From Apostichopus japonicus (Eukaryota; Echinodermata; Holothuroidea; Aspidochirotida; Stichopodidae): a stretch of 64,000 nucleotides of DNA. Below are positions 14,132 through 25,500 of the stretch, one piece after another. Every line of letters begins with the position of its first letter. Position 1 is the stretch's first letter. The notes under the pieces were generated by a model that saw only the letters and a list, made by a program, of their open reading frames with translations, had not been told where the DNA came from and made no database searches. Made by a program: the position numbers and the translations under genes. The stretch is from contig NC_092574.1 in NCBI RefSeq assembly GCF_037975245.1, positions 26,334,713-26,398,712 on the forward strand, written 5' to 3'.

Positions 14132-15840
14132 TACTTATTAACACGACAGGACGGCAAAAAAAAAAACCTTTTTGCTTTCTTCCTCACAGACGCCAAACAT
14201 ATTACTTCAAAAGACTTAATATGCACGTCGCTTCTTATGTTTCGAAAATCTTTCAAGCGTTTGAAAGTAACAGCTATACCATTTCTTAAACTTTACTTTC
14301 AAAAATTCCTTATTTGTAATCGATTATAAAAACTGAAAAATAATTACTTGAAGGCAAATCAATGTACTGAAGCAAGACATTTATGGGAAAGTCTATCTAT
14401 CAACATCATGTCTAACATCTTCAACAGTTACGTAATGCTAGCTGGTGACATCTATAGGCTCTCTAGCTCGAATTAATGAGTTTGTTCAACTGACGGCGAA
14501 CTTTTAATGAAAAACACAAAATAAAGCTAAAATCGTAAGATTGGAAATATTATTCATCATCAAAACGTTCCTATTTTCACATACTATTATTCTATTCAAA
14601 GTTTGTTTCTGTATAATTCGATTCTCGAAGATTATGTTAAACACGTGTTCTAGCAAATCAAAGTTTCATAACGTATTCAAAACAACAACAGCAAAAACGA
14701 AAACTTGTCTAAAGCATTCAATTATATTCACTTCAACTTTGAATGAACCTTCAGTCTACGAATATCAGATGATGAGAAGGATTCCTTCCTTAGCTATTAC
14801 AGTAAACATGACTGTTACTGTTATGTACCATTACACTCAAACACCAAACCGTAATGCCTCACATAACTTATAATACAACTTCAATTAATTTCCTCTTCAA
14901 GTTTAGCTAATCTGTAATTTAATAATCATACAAACACACCTGTCCGTCTCATCACACACAGACAGACACAAAAAGGAGAGCTCGTGTGCAAGACTTATAG
15001 TTATGCTGCCATCACTTTATGGCAGTACGCCAACTTTAAAACTCTTAACAGATATGACAGGTGTATGGACGCTAAAATACATAAGATCATATTGCTATTG
15101 AAATAAAAGGATTATTTCAACAATAAACATCCTATCTTGGTAGTTATAAGGTTCTTCCAAAGGTATGGGAATATCTCAATTGAACGATAAGTACTTATTT
15201 ATTGCAGGTATTTAACGAACAATGACAACAAAAAAACAGATAGTGATGTATCAATATTTCCTCGACAAGGAGACCAGTTTTTTTTTGTTTTTTTTAAATA
15301 CCGTCCTGGAAGGAATTTTTAAGGTGTCAGTAAGATTCTGCACATTTTTTTCCGGGTTTAAAACCCATCAGCTTCTTTGTTAAGATATATAGAAATTATA
15401 ACGAAAGAACGCGATGGTAATACTCCACATATTTAAATGATGTACAAGACAGTGACGTCACACGTAAGATGGTTTATCTTAGCGGGATTGATATAAAAGC
15501 CACCCAATAAGTGTCTTTATATACACTAAAACTTACAAATGTTTTGTTCTTATATTTTACTTCCAATATCCTTAAATAAGACGATAAGCTATGAATATGA
15601 TCCGAGTAAAATGATCCTAACTTCAGGAAATTCACAACGAGGGCAGAATTCTTTTCTAGAGGTTATGGTTGTGGTTGTTGTTTTGTATGTTTGTGTTGTT
15701 ATTGTTGCTGTTGCCCTTGTGACTTGTATTGTTATCCCAATTTACACTATATTTTTTAATTCTTTAATGAAATGTTGTCCTATTATGCTTCAGAACACGA
15801 CCTCTTTTTTCATATAGAAATAACCATTAGTACATAGGCT
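14132..15840. other. Intergenic, no supported gene
   Basis: AT-rich sequence with T and A homopolymers and one TGACGTCA at 15,453-15,460. Open frames of 92-110 codons at 14,541 and 15,539 show no domain and I do not call them. Confidence 0.55.
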
Positions 15841-15866
15841 ACAACAGATTGACAAAAAAAAATGAC

Positions 15867-16802
15867 TATCACAGACATATGTGACTGAGTTATTGACATC
15901 GTACTATCACAAATACATGTGACTGAGTTAATGACATATAACTAGCACAAATACATGTGACTGATTTAATTACAACTCTCACAGATACATGTGACTGAGT
16001 CAATGACATCTCACAAATACATGTGACTGACTCAATGACACCGTATAATCACAAATACATGTGACTGAGTTAATGACATCTCACAAATACATGTGACTGA
16101 CTCAATGACACCGTACTATCACAAATATATGTGACTGAGTTAATGATATCGTATTAACTATCACAAATAAATGTGACTGAGTTAATGACATCGTGCTATC
16201 ACAAATACATATGACCGAGTTAATGACATCTAAGTAGCACAAATATATGTGACTGAGTTAATGACATCGTACTATCACAAATACATGTGACCGAGTTAAT
16301 GACATCTAACTAGCACAAATATATGTGACTGAGTTAATGAAATCGTACTATCACAAATACATGTGACTGAGTTAATGACATCTAACTAGCACAAATACAT
16401 GTGACTGAGTTAATGACTTCTAACTATCACAAATAAATGTGACTGAGTTAATGACATCGTACTATCACAAATACATGTGACCGAGTTAATGACATCTAAC
16501 TAGCACAAATATATGTGACTGAGTTAATGAAATCGTACTATCACAAATACATGTGACTGAGTTAATGACATCTAACTAGCACAAATACATGTGACTGAGT
16601 TAATGACTTCTAACTATCACAAATAAATGTGACTGAGTTAATGACATCGTACTATCACAAATACACGTGCCTGATTTAATTACATCTAACTCTCACAGAT
16701 ACATGTGACTGAGTTAATGATATCCTACTATCACAAATACATGTGACTGAGTTAATGACATCTAACTCTCACAAATACATGTGACTGAGTTAATGGCATC
16801 GT
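15867..16802. repeat. ~38-bp minisatellite with 190-bp higher-order unit
   Basis: About 25 copies of a unit around ATCACAAATACATGTGACTG and AGTTAATGACATC. A block of five units (190 bp) is duplicated: about 16,248-16,473 matches 16,438-16,663 essentially exactly. Confidence 0.95.
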
Positions 16803-17429
16803 ATACAAGAATGTAAGGAGATACAGGTCAAACACCTAACCGAGAACCTTATAAAGTACATTAAATACCAGCGGCATCTTTAATACCTCGTTCATTGCAA
16901 TAAACACAAGACAAAAACCCAACCGGTCCCTCTCAAAGTTTGTCCAATTTTTATATAATTATTCAATTTTGATTCCCTCCCGGCGTTGGAATATTCCAGA
17001 TGAATGAAAATATCAATTGGAATAAAAAAACAAATTTAAATTTTTCGAACCGTTTATATATATTTACGACTAAAGGGAATATGCCGGAACGGAAAAGTGA
17101 CCCATTAATCTCTCTATCTGTCTCATTCTCCAGTTTTGCGTCTTTTCGATAAACAACCTCTCGTTTCCCGGGGGCGTTTAAATTGTCTTATTAGAGACAG
17201 ACAAAATATTGCTTAATCGCATTTCAACTACGTAGAATGCTTTATTTGTTTTACTTTTCGTGAAAAGAATATCTGACTTCAATATTTTATCCATTGTCAT
17301 TGAGTTTATGGCATACATTGTTAATTGTATTCTTCGTTTTTCTAAATCATTTTTTTTATTTTATGGAAATCTTCTTGAATTTGTTTTCTGTCGTCAAGGA
17401 ATTTAAAACGGACAAGAAGTATAGTTTCC

Positions 17430-18122
17430 AATCTGCGTCTGTCAGATCAAGTTCAGACCGATATGCGTCTGTCAGATCAAGTTCAGACCAATCTGCGTCT
17501 ATCAGATCAAGCACAGAAGATCTGCGTCTGTCAGATCAAGTTCAGACCGATCTGCGTCTGTCAGATCAAGTTCGGACGATCTGCGTCTCAGATCATGTTC
17601 TGACGATCTGCGTCTCAGATCATGTTCTGACGATCTGCGTCTGTCAGATCAAGTACACACGATCTGCGTCTGTCAGATCAAGTTCAGACCGATCTGCGTC
17701 TGTCAGATCAAGTTCAGACAATCTGCGTGTGACAGATCAAGTTCAGAAGATCTGCGTCTGTCAGATCAAGTTCAGACCGATCTGCGTCTGTCAGATCAAG
17801 TTCAGACCAATCTGCGTCTATCAGATCAAGCACAGAAGATCTGCGTCTGTCAGATCAAATTCAGACCGATCTGCGTCTGTCAGATCAAGTTCGGACGATC
17901 TGCGTCTCAGATCATGTTCTGACGATCTGCGTCTGTCAGATCAAGTACACACGATCTGCGTCTGTCAGATCAAGTTCAGACCGATCTGCGTCTGTCAGAT
18001 CAAGTTCAGACGATCTGCGTGTGACAGATCAAGTTCAGAAGATCTGCGTCTGTCACATCAAGTTTAGACGATCTGCGTCTGTCAGATCAAGTTCAGACGA
18101 TCTGCGTCTGTCAGATCAAGTC
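17430..18122. repeat. ~27-30 bp minisatellite of GATCTG...CAGATC hairpins
   Basis: Roughly two dozen copies of GATCTGCGTCTGTCAGATC plus AAGTTCAGACC. Each core is a 6-bp inverted repeat around a 7-nt loop; shortened cores (GATCTGCGTCTCAGATC) keep the arms. A larger block repeats at about 319 bp (17,487 versus 17,806). Confidence 0.95.
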
Positions 18123-20236
18123 ACTTAATTCAACCCACATTTCATTCTTGTTTGTTGGTAAACCAAAGACGCCATGGACTGAGACAAATTGTAAGGATGA
18201 TTTTGCTGTCGGCAATCATTCCTAGCTCTACTTCTCTGTTTAGTCACATTTCTTCAAAAAGATACCCTGACAATCAACATTTGCAGCAGTGTTTTCGATA
18301 ATTCATGGAACTTATAAGGAAAGTTTTTTGTCCTTGTATTGGATACAATTCCAACTTTTCATTACAATAGTGTTTTGATACATCAATGTACGCTTCGATT
18401 TCAACTTTGGTCACAAAAAACGAATAAACTTTCAAATGAACATATCTTAAAACGGCATGTAGGAATTGAAATGAGCATTTCACCAGGATGCTGACATTAT
18501 TTCTCTCTTTACATATGAAGAAAGAAACCCTTCTTTTAACATTCCTTTCTAAGTTTACAGTCGACTCCCTTGATGAATTAAATACTGTTTGTGACTGTTT
18601 TAAAGGTTCAAGTCTTAAAAGGTGTTATAAATGAGAAAGCACTAACATTTTCCAAGTTCTGTACAGTACTTTGCCCGACATTTTGTGGGGAAAACTATTC
18701 ATATTATGGTGGGTATTATCAACAATTTGAATCCGTAACCAAAGCATACCTCTACAGATATTCACTTCCCCACCCCCCAACCCTCCCCACCCCCAGCTCA
18801 AAGTTATGCCGATGTAGAATCCTTTCACTCTTGAAAATTTAAACTACCTCTCAGTATCATTTCAGTTTGCTTCATACATGAGTTAGCTTAGTAGATTTTA
18901 AAATTTTTATTGTTATAAATAGTGACTACAACATATAGTAATTTCTATCCAAAAAAATAAACAAAACAAATGTGGTTAACTATGTGATGGCATAAGCATA
19001 AAAATTTGAAGAAGGAAAACATTTTGCCAATCTGAAGTTTTAGCCTGTAGAGAGAGATCCAATCTTCTTCAAATAAAGTACGCCATCTAACTCTCAGATA
19101 CATCAAAATTCCATCAAGATTTAAATTCATGAAAATCAGAGAAAGTTAAAGTTTTTTCTTCATAGTTTTTTTTTTATAGTATTTTTGATAGAAGATGATT
19201 TCAATTTAATTTATCACTGTCTCAAATATAAAAACTTAGCATTATTTCACTTCTTTGTTTTAATCATCTTTTTGCTTTTCATTTTCCTCTTCCCTTCGTC
19301 TTTGACAGAGTCACCAAGTCCCAACGGTGATAAAAAGTGTGACAATTCCAATAATTTATGAATAAATTTATTCCTGATTTACGCGGTGGTTGTAAAAGGA
19401 AAAAAATGTGAAAGATAAGTCTCGTGCGACTGTCACCTAATTGCCTTACTTATAATACTGGGGAGTACGGGGGACAGCATAAATCAGGAACACTTCTACC
19501 TCATACACCAAGAAAGGAAAAAAAAAAGGAAAGGAAAAAAACTAATATAAAAGACCATTATATATATAGTCCACGATAGGCATCTTCCCCCAATGGCCTT
19601 AGATTTGATATGCATGGGCACTTACATAATATCCTCTCTTTGGATAAATATTTATTTTATGAATGCATAATTTAATGATCTGTACAACACTAAGAGGACT
19701 GGGTAGCTTCCATCTCCCTTATACTTTTATATTTATTTTTTTATTTTCATGGTTACGGAAGATAAACAAAAAACCAAACATTTGAAGAGAATGTAACAAA
19801 ATGTCTTTTAAAAGCTTTCCAGTATTTTCTTGAGTTTGCACGAAAAAAAATGACATTTTTTTGTGACTTCTTATCACTGAGATTTTTTATTAAGGATAAA
19901 GAGAAAGAGATGCTTTCCTGGTAGTTTATAGCTTGATAATTCATGATGTATGATTAGGTACTATTTATGACTACTTTGACAGTTTTACATGTTTACAGTA
20001 TGACATGGTGTTTGTTTAAACTAAGAATGAGAGCTGAGTTTTTTTGTAAGTGAATTAAAAATCCACCAGTTTGCTGAAGCTTTTACTGATTACTTCTGAA
20101 CAGGTATCTGTCAAAAATCTCAAAATATCTCCTGGCAGTTGTTAACTATTATGATAATTACATCTGGAGTAGATCTGGAGTATGAATGTACTATACAAAC
20201 ATTCCTAGTAATGAAGTGAAATTTTCTGGTGCATTG

Positions 20237-20291
<55 letters not shown>

Positions 20292-21339
20292 CTGAATGGC
20301 AACGATCTCTCAAGGCCTCATCTAATAATATATTTATGATTTAGTTGTTAGTGCTGTATCCTACACTTGTATTAAAACAAAACCATTGGATTCCTAAGTG
20401 TGCAACATATACCTTTCATATAAAATATAATTTTAATAATGGGTAGCTCATTATCTTATATTTATGCTTCCTTTAATTAGCAACAACATCTCCTCTCCCC
20501 TCCACCCCCACCCCCCGAGGATAATGAAAGATCTTGTAATCATTTTCTAAGCTATCTCCATGGTCTTGCGAGAGAAGGGACAACAAAAGTAGTTGATGTA
20601 TATAGCTGTTCATCAACTGAATTTGTCAGTGACAAATTAATTTCTGGTGGTTTTAATTTGTAGATGATGGATATTATAAACCTATTGGGGGCTGTCAGAT
20701 TTCCTCCAGGGAATCAATTTTCAGTCTTCTATCGTTTGGGTAGATGATTCATGCTCAGAATAAATATTTACGTTATCAATGCAAAAACATTCAAATAATT
20801 TTGGCAGTAGAAATGACAAATGGTTCTCAAAGATTTAGAAGTTGTCTTTACCCAGACCAACAAGTCTCTCTCTCTCTATCCCAAGGCTGCCTAGTACTCA
20901 TTATTAATTTATTAACAATTAATGTTCACCTCATCATGTTCAGTTTTTATGATCCATTTATTTACTAGATGGTTCATTACTAAGGAAAGTACATGAATGG
21001 AACAAGAAGACCCACACTCATACACCTGCCATGCAAAGAGTAAAACATTAAGAAAATTATTGCCTAGTCTGGTTTTCTTTTATCTGTGACAATCTTTTCA
21101 GAGATGGTTTATCTACTAAGTAACCATGAATCCTTTGGATAATTGCAACAGACAAAGAATGCTCTGACATATCATTCATCTCTCTCCCCCATTTCATAAG
21201 AATATCTAAAAAAAATATGAAAAACCTGTAGGTGTGAAGAAGTTCATGCACAAGGATGGCAACAACTCCTTAACTTTCTGGTTTCTATTTATTTTTTTCT
21301 TTCACTTTCTTCATGCCTTTCTTGTTAAACTTTGAAGAC
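18123..21339. other. Intergenic, no supported gene
   Basis: Unremarkable AT-rich sequence, with an AT microsatellite at 20,237-20,288 and C-rich tracts near 18,770 and 20,500. It lies downstream of the VWA3B-like gene. Confidence 0.6.
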
Positions 21340-21905
21340 ATCCAATGAGACTCTGTGACTGTGTTTCTGTGATGCTGTCTCTGTGATGCTATCTCTGTGA
21401 TGCTATCTTTGTGATGCTATCTCTGTGATGCTGTCTCTGTGACTGTGTCTCTGTGATGCTGTCTCTGTGATGCTGTCTCTGTGACTGTGTCTTTGTGACT
21501 GTGTCTCTGTGATGCTGTCTCTGTGACTGTGTCTCTGTGATGCTGTCTCTGTGATGCTGTCTCTGTGATGCTGTCTCTGTGACTGTGTCTCTGTGACTGT
21601 GTCTCTGTCTCTGTGATGCTGTCTCTGTGACTGTGTCTCTGTGATGCTGTCTCTGTGATGTTGTCTCTGTGACTGTGTCTCTGTGACTGTGTCTCTGTGA
21701 TGCTGTCTCTGTAATGCTGTCTCTGTGATGCTGTCTCTGTGATGCTGTCTCTGTGACTGTGTCTCTGTGATGCTGTCTTTGTGATGCTGTCTCTGCAATT
21801 GTGACTCTGTGACTGTCTCTGTGACTGGGTATATAATGTGACTGTGACTCTGTGACTGTGATGCTGTGACTATGTCTCTGTGACTCTGTCTCTGACTGTC
21901 ACTAC
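21340..21905. repeat. 15-18 bp minisatellite (TGTCTCTGTGATGC / TGTCTCTGTGACTG)
   Basis: Two related unit types alternate for ~560 bp. The long minus-strand open frame through it (RQHHRDSITETQS-type) exists only because the unit lacks stops. Confidence 0.95.
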
Positions 21906-22033
21906 TTGACCGTGTCTTTACAGTGGCCTGTTGCTTCTCCTATCTTAACTTATACAAGACTGTGTTCATTCGATTGTGATAGTGAAGTTTGTCTTGAGCA
22001 AACTATTTATTGAAAAAAATATTGATTTAACGA

Positions 22034-22039
22034 TTTATT
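22034..22039 (-). terminator. Candidate polyadenylation signal AATAAA
   Basis: On the minus strand AATAAA lies about 300 nt downstream of the stop codon. A second AATAAA is at 22,006-22,011. Either would give a 3' UTR of roughly 300-340 nt that includes the triplet repeat at 22,100-22,277. Confidence 0.5.
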
Positions 22040-22099
22040 GAACACAAAAACAGTAGCAAACACTAAAACAAAATTAATGCTCTAGTATTTAGCAGGAGA

Positions 22100-22166
22100 C
22101 CTTACTACTACTACTACTACTACTACTACTACCACTACCACTACCACTACTACTACTACTACCACG

Positions 22167-22219
<53 letters not shown>

Positions 22220-22277
22220 CACTACCACTACCACTACTACTACTACTACCACGACCACCACTACTACTACTACTACT
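22100..22277. repeat. CTA/CCA triplet microsatellite in the 3' UTR region
   Basis: Runs of CTA interrupted by CCA and CGA, with the order of interruptions repeated twice (a ~110-bp block duplicated). It lies between the stop codon and the candidate poly(A) signals, so the mRNA would carry (UAG/UGG)n. Confidence 0.9.
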
Positions 22278-22340
22278 CCTGCAACTACAAGCATTACCAA
22301 CAACACATATCCATCCGGTCACATTTTGAGAAATTCACTT

Positions 22341-22584
22341 TTACCCTAAGAGACTTAGGCTGGAGCTGGAGCTATCACTTGATTTTCTCCTGGTTTTCTG
22401 TTTATTCTTGGATTTTGATTTCTTTGATTCTCTGCTGGAGACGGAAGTCACGCTGCTCTCCGAGTCCGAAGATTGCGATGAAGAATCCCCTTTGATGGAA
22501 TTTTTGTCCAAAAAGAAGTCTTTAGCTTGGATGTAGTAGGCTTCGCTAAGCCAGAAACATTGCTTGGTATCTACGGAATTTGCA
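22341..22584 (-). CDS. VWA3B: VWA3B-like terminal exon: Ser-rich tail and stop
   Basis: It opens with [18 protein letters not shown] and then a Ser/Lys-rich low-complexity tail ([20 protein letters not shown]) ending SLSLLG and TAA. The acceptor is CTTGTCAG. A further splice just before the stop (TTAG|GGTAAA) is unlikely because it lacks a GT. Confidence 0.86.
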
Positions 22585-25500
22585 CTGACAAGAAAAGAAG
22601 GATAAATAGATAAATAAACGTATCAAGCAGAGACATAATGATAATGTACAGTCTAAGTGGACCACACAGTATCAGCAATAAACTGGTGGCATGTTAGAGA
22701 TCAGATAATGTACAGTCTAAGTGGACCACACAGTATCAGCAATACAAACTGGTGGCACGTTGGAGATCAGATAATGATGATCAGATGAAGATTAAATATA
22801 CATGATACTGATACATATTATGATATCAAGTAATATCAATTATACATGATACTGATACCTACAGTATTATGATATCAGATCATCAAGTATATATATATAT
22901 ATAAACAGTAGTTCTAATTAATGGTAGCTTCATTCTATTTTTTTTGTTGATATAAATTAACATTTTCTTTGTTTATTGCAACATTGAAGAAATCTTCTTG
23001 ACAACCTACGTATTCCTGTGTTTCTCAATTAAAATAAATTAAGTATTTATGCAAGTACACCTGGTGTGTCTCGATTTCAAGTCAATAGTGTGATTGGATA
23101 AGAGTTAAACACCTAAAGCAAGTCTCACTTTCAAGAAAATAGCTATGTTAGATTGGAATTAAAAGAATTCTTTACCATTCCTCTGCCCGCATAGTAGCAC
23201 CTACGGGAGTAATCTGGCTTAAGGGAATAAATATTTTCGAGTCTACAATTTCAGAAGGATGAGCAGAATAACTGAAATTCCAAAAGTTCCCCAAGTTGTA
23301 GATGATCGCTCACCTTGTTCCATCGACAAACTGCACGACCAGCTTGTTTCCGTTGACTTCCATGATCTCCCCCGGTAAATATGTCAGGCTTGAAAAGTTA
23401 TTCATAGCCAGGACATGGTCCCCTAAGGCCATTCTCTGCCTTCGTGAGAAGGCGCCAAATATATGCTGAGAATGCTGTCTGCTGAGGTGGCCATCTGCCC
23501 ATTCAATATTGTAGAAGTTCCCCCTCTTGAGTCGTTCCACCACGGTTCCTATCAAATCAAACAGATACATATCTCTGTAGTAGTTTTAACTTTCTACAAA
23601 AGTTCCCTCTAACCCCCTCAACTACCCCCCCCCCCTCACCACCATTTTGATTTGTTTCTTCTTTCTATCTGAAGAAGCATATCAGCTATAAGTAATGCTG
23701 AAAACAAAACAACTCTCAACGGCTGCTCTGACTTTGACAGTTTCAAAAAGGGAGCAAACTCCCTCTACCCCACCCTCAACTGTCCCACACCCCACCCCCT
23801 GCCACCACTGATTTCTTTCTATCTGAAGAAGCATATCAGCTATAAGTAATGCTGAAAACAAAACAACTCTCATTGGCTGTTCAGACTTTGAAAGTTTCAA
23901 AAAAGGGAGCAAAGCTCCCTCTACCCCACCCTCAACTGTCTCCCACCCCCCCTCGCCACCATTTTGATTTGTTTCTTCTTTCTTTCTGAAGGAGCATATC
24001 AGCTATGTCAGTATGCTGAAAACAAAACTACTCTCAACGGCTGCTCTGACTTTGACAGTTTCAAAAAGGGAGCTCTACCCCACCCTCAACTGTCCCCCAC
24101 CCCCCCACCACCATCTCGTTTCTTTTGTCTTTCTTTCTGAAGGAGCATATCAGCTATGTCAGTAATGCTGAAAACAAAACAACTCTCAATGGCTGCTCTG
24201 ACTTTGACAGTTTCAAAAAGGGAGCAAAACTCCCTCTACCCCACCCTCAACTGTCCCCCACCCCCCCACCACCATTTGATTTCTTTTGTCTTTCTATCTG
24301 AAGGAGCATATCAGCTATGTCAGTAATGTTGAAAGCAAACAACTCTCATCGTCTGTTCAGACTTTGACATTTTCCATCATCTCAACTGTAACTTTGGCTA
24401 GAGGTAACTGAAAACCTGTGACCTTTATGAAACATTATCACATTCCTTATAATTTTTCCTTCTTTGGGCACAAAATTTTTGCAGTGAAATAGTTACTTGG
24501 GAAAAGAAAAAGGAAAGAAAATTAGAAATGGAAGCTGCATGCATGTTTATCAATGCCCTTGAAAATTGTTACCTCCACCAACTTCATGTGTAACATTAAC
24601 ATCCTGATTAAAGTACTACGGCCAATAAGCCAATTTGCTCCATATTCGGTACAATTGATGTGTGTGTTATTCTCATTCAAATCTACTGAAAGTCTTCGAA
24701 AAGCTTTTTGCATTTCCAAGATAAACACATTTGAAGTTTAGATTAATCTGGGAAACTCATTAAGTATGTGCAGACTATGAAATGGAGTGTTGTACTCATC
24801 AAACTTGTTATTTTAGGCCTTAATAAGTTAACCCATTAATCACAAGCCAACATATGTCATTTGAATAATGTGATGTTCCTCTTTTCAATGAAGACAATAA
24901 AAGAATTTCAAATATCACCTTAGGCCATAATCCTGGCTTCAGTGTCCTTGAAACAAAGGTTGTAACAACAAAGGAATCAAATGACAGATAATGAGGCAGA
25001 CACAGACCTTGACATCATCAATGCGCATAATTAGCTAATGATTATTCATGAATAAAACTAGAATGAATTAAAGACTTGTAAAATGGTCAATCCTTGATGG
25101 ATTTTGACAGGAGTTGCAGCTATTTTCATGATTTCAAATGCATATTAGAGTGATTAGGACAATGTTGTTCATAAGTGTCCATAGACCTTTAACATCAATA
25201 CCTAACATATTACACTGGCCTTCTTGACAGAAGAAATTCATAAAACCATTTACAAAATCCAGCAGTCACACAGACCTTTTTTATGAAAACTAATTCACTG
25301 ACCTCTAGCTGCCTACCCCAAACCCCATTCCTACCACCCCCACCAACTATATGCGTTTCTTTTAATCTTTCAAATGTCGTTATTGCTTCTGTCTGATTGT
25401 TTCATCCACTTAATCAATATGCTAGGCACTGTACATTATATCTGCTAATTTCAACTTAAAATCTTGTATTTCTTTTTACACTTTTATTTTCCCGCTCTTA

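Noticed and set aside
17294-18067. 257-codon open frame on the plus strand
   Set aside because: Apart from its first ~45 codons it is the hairpin minisatellite read through; stops are missing because of the unit sequence.
21403-21798. 131-codon minus-strand open frame rich in Gln/His/Arg/Asp/Ser
   Set aside because: Tandem repeat translation with no non-repetitive part and no splice context.
22082-22322. Poly-Val and poly-Ser/Gly open frames
   Set aside because: CTA/CCA triplet microsatellite downstream of the gene's stop codon.
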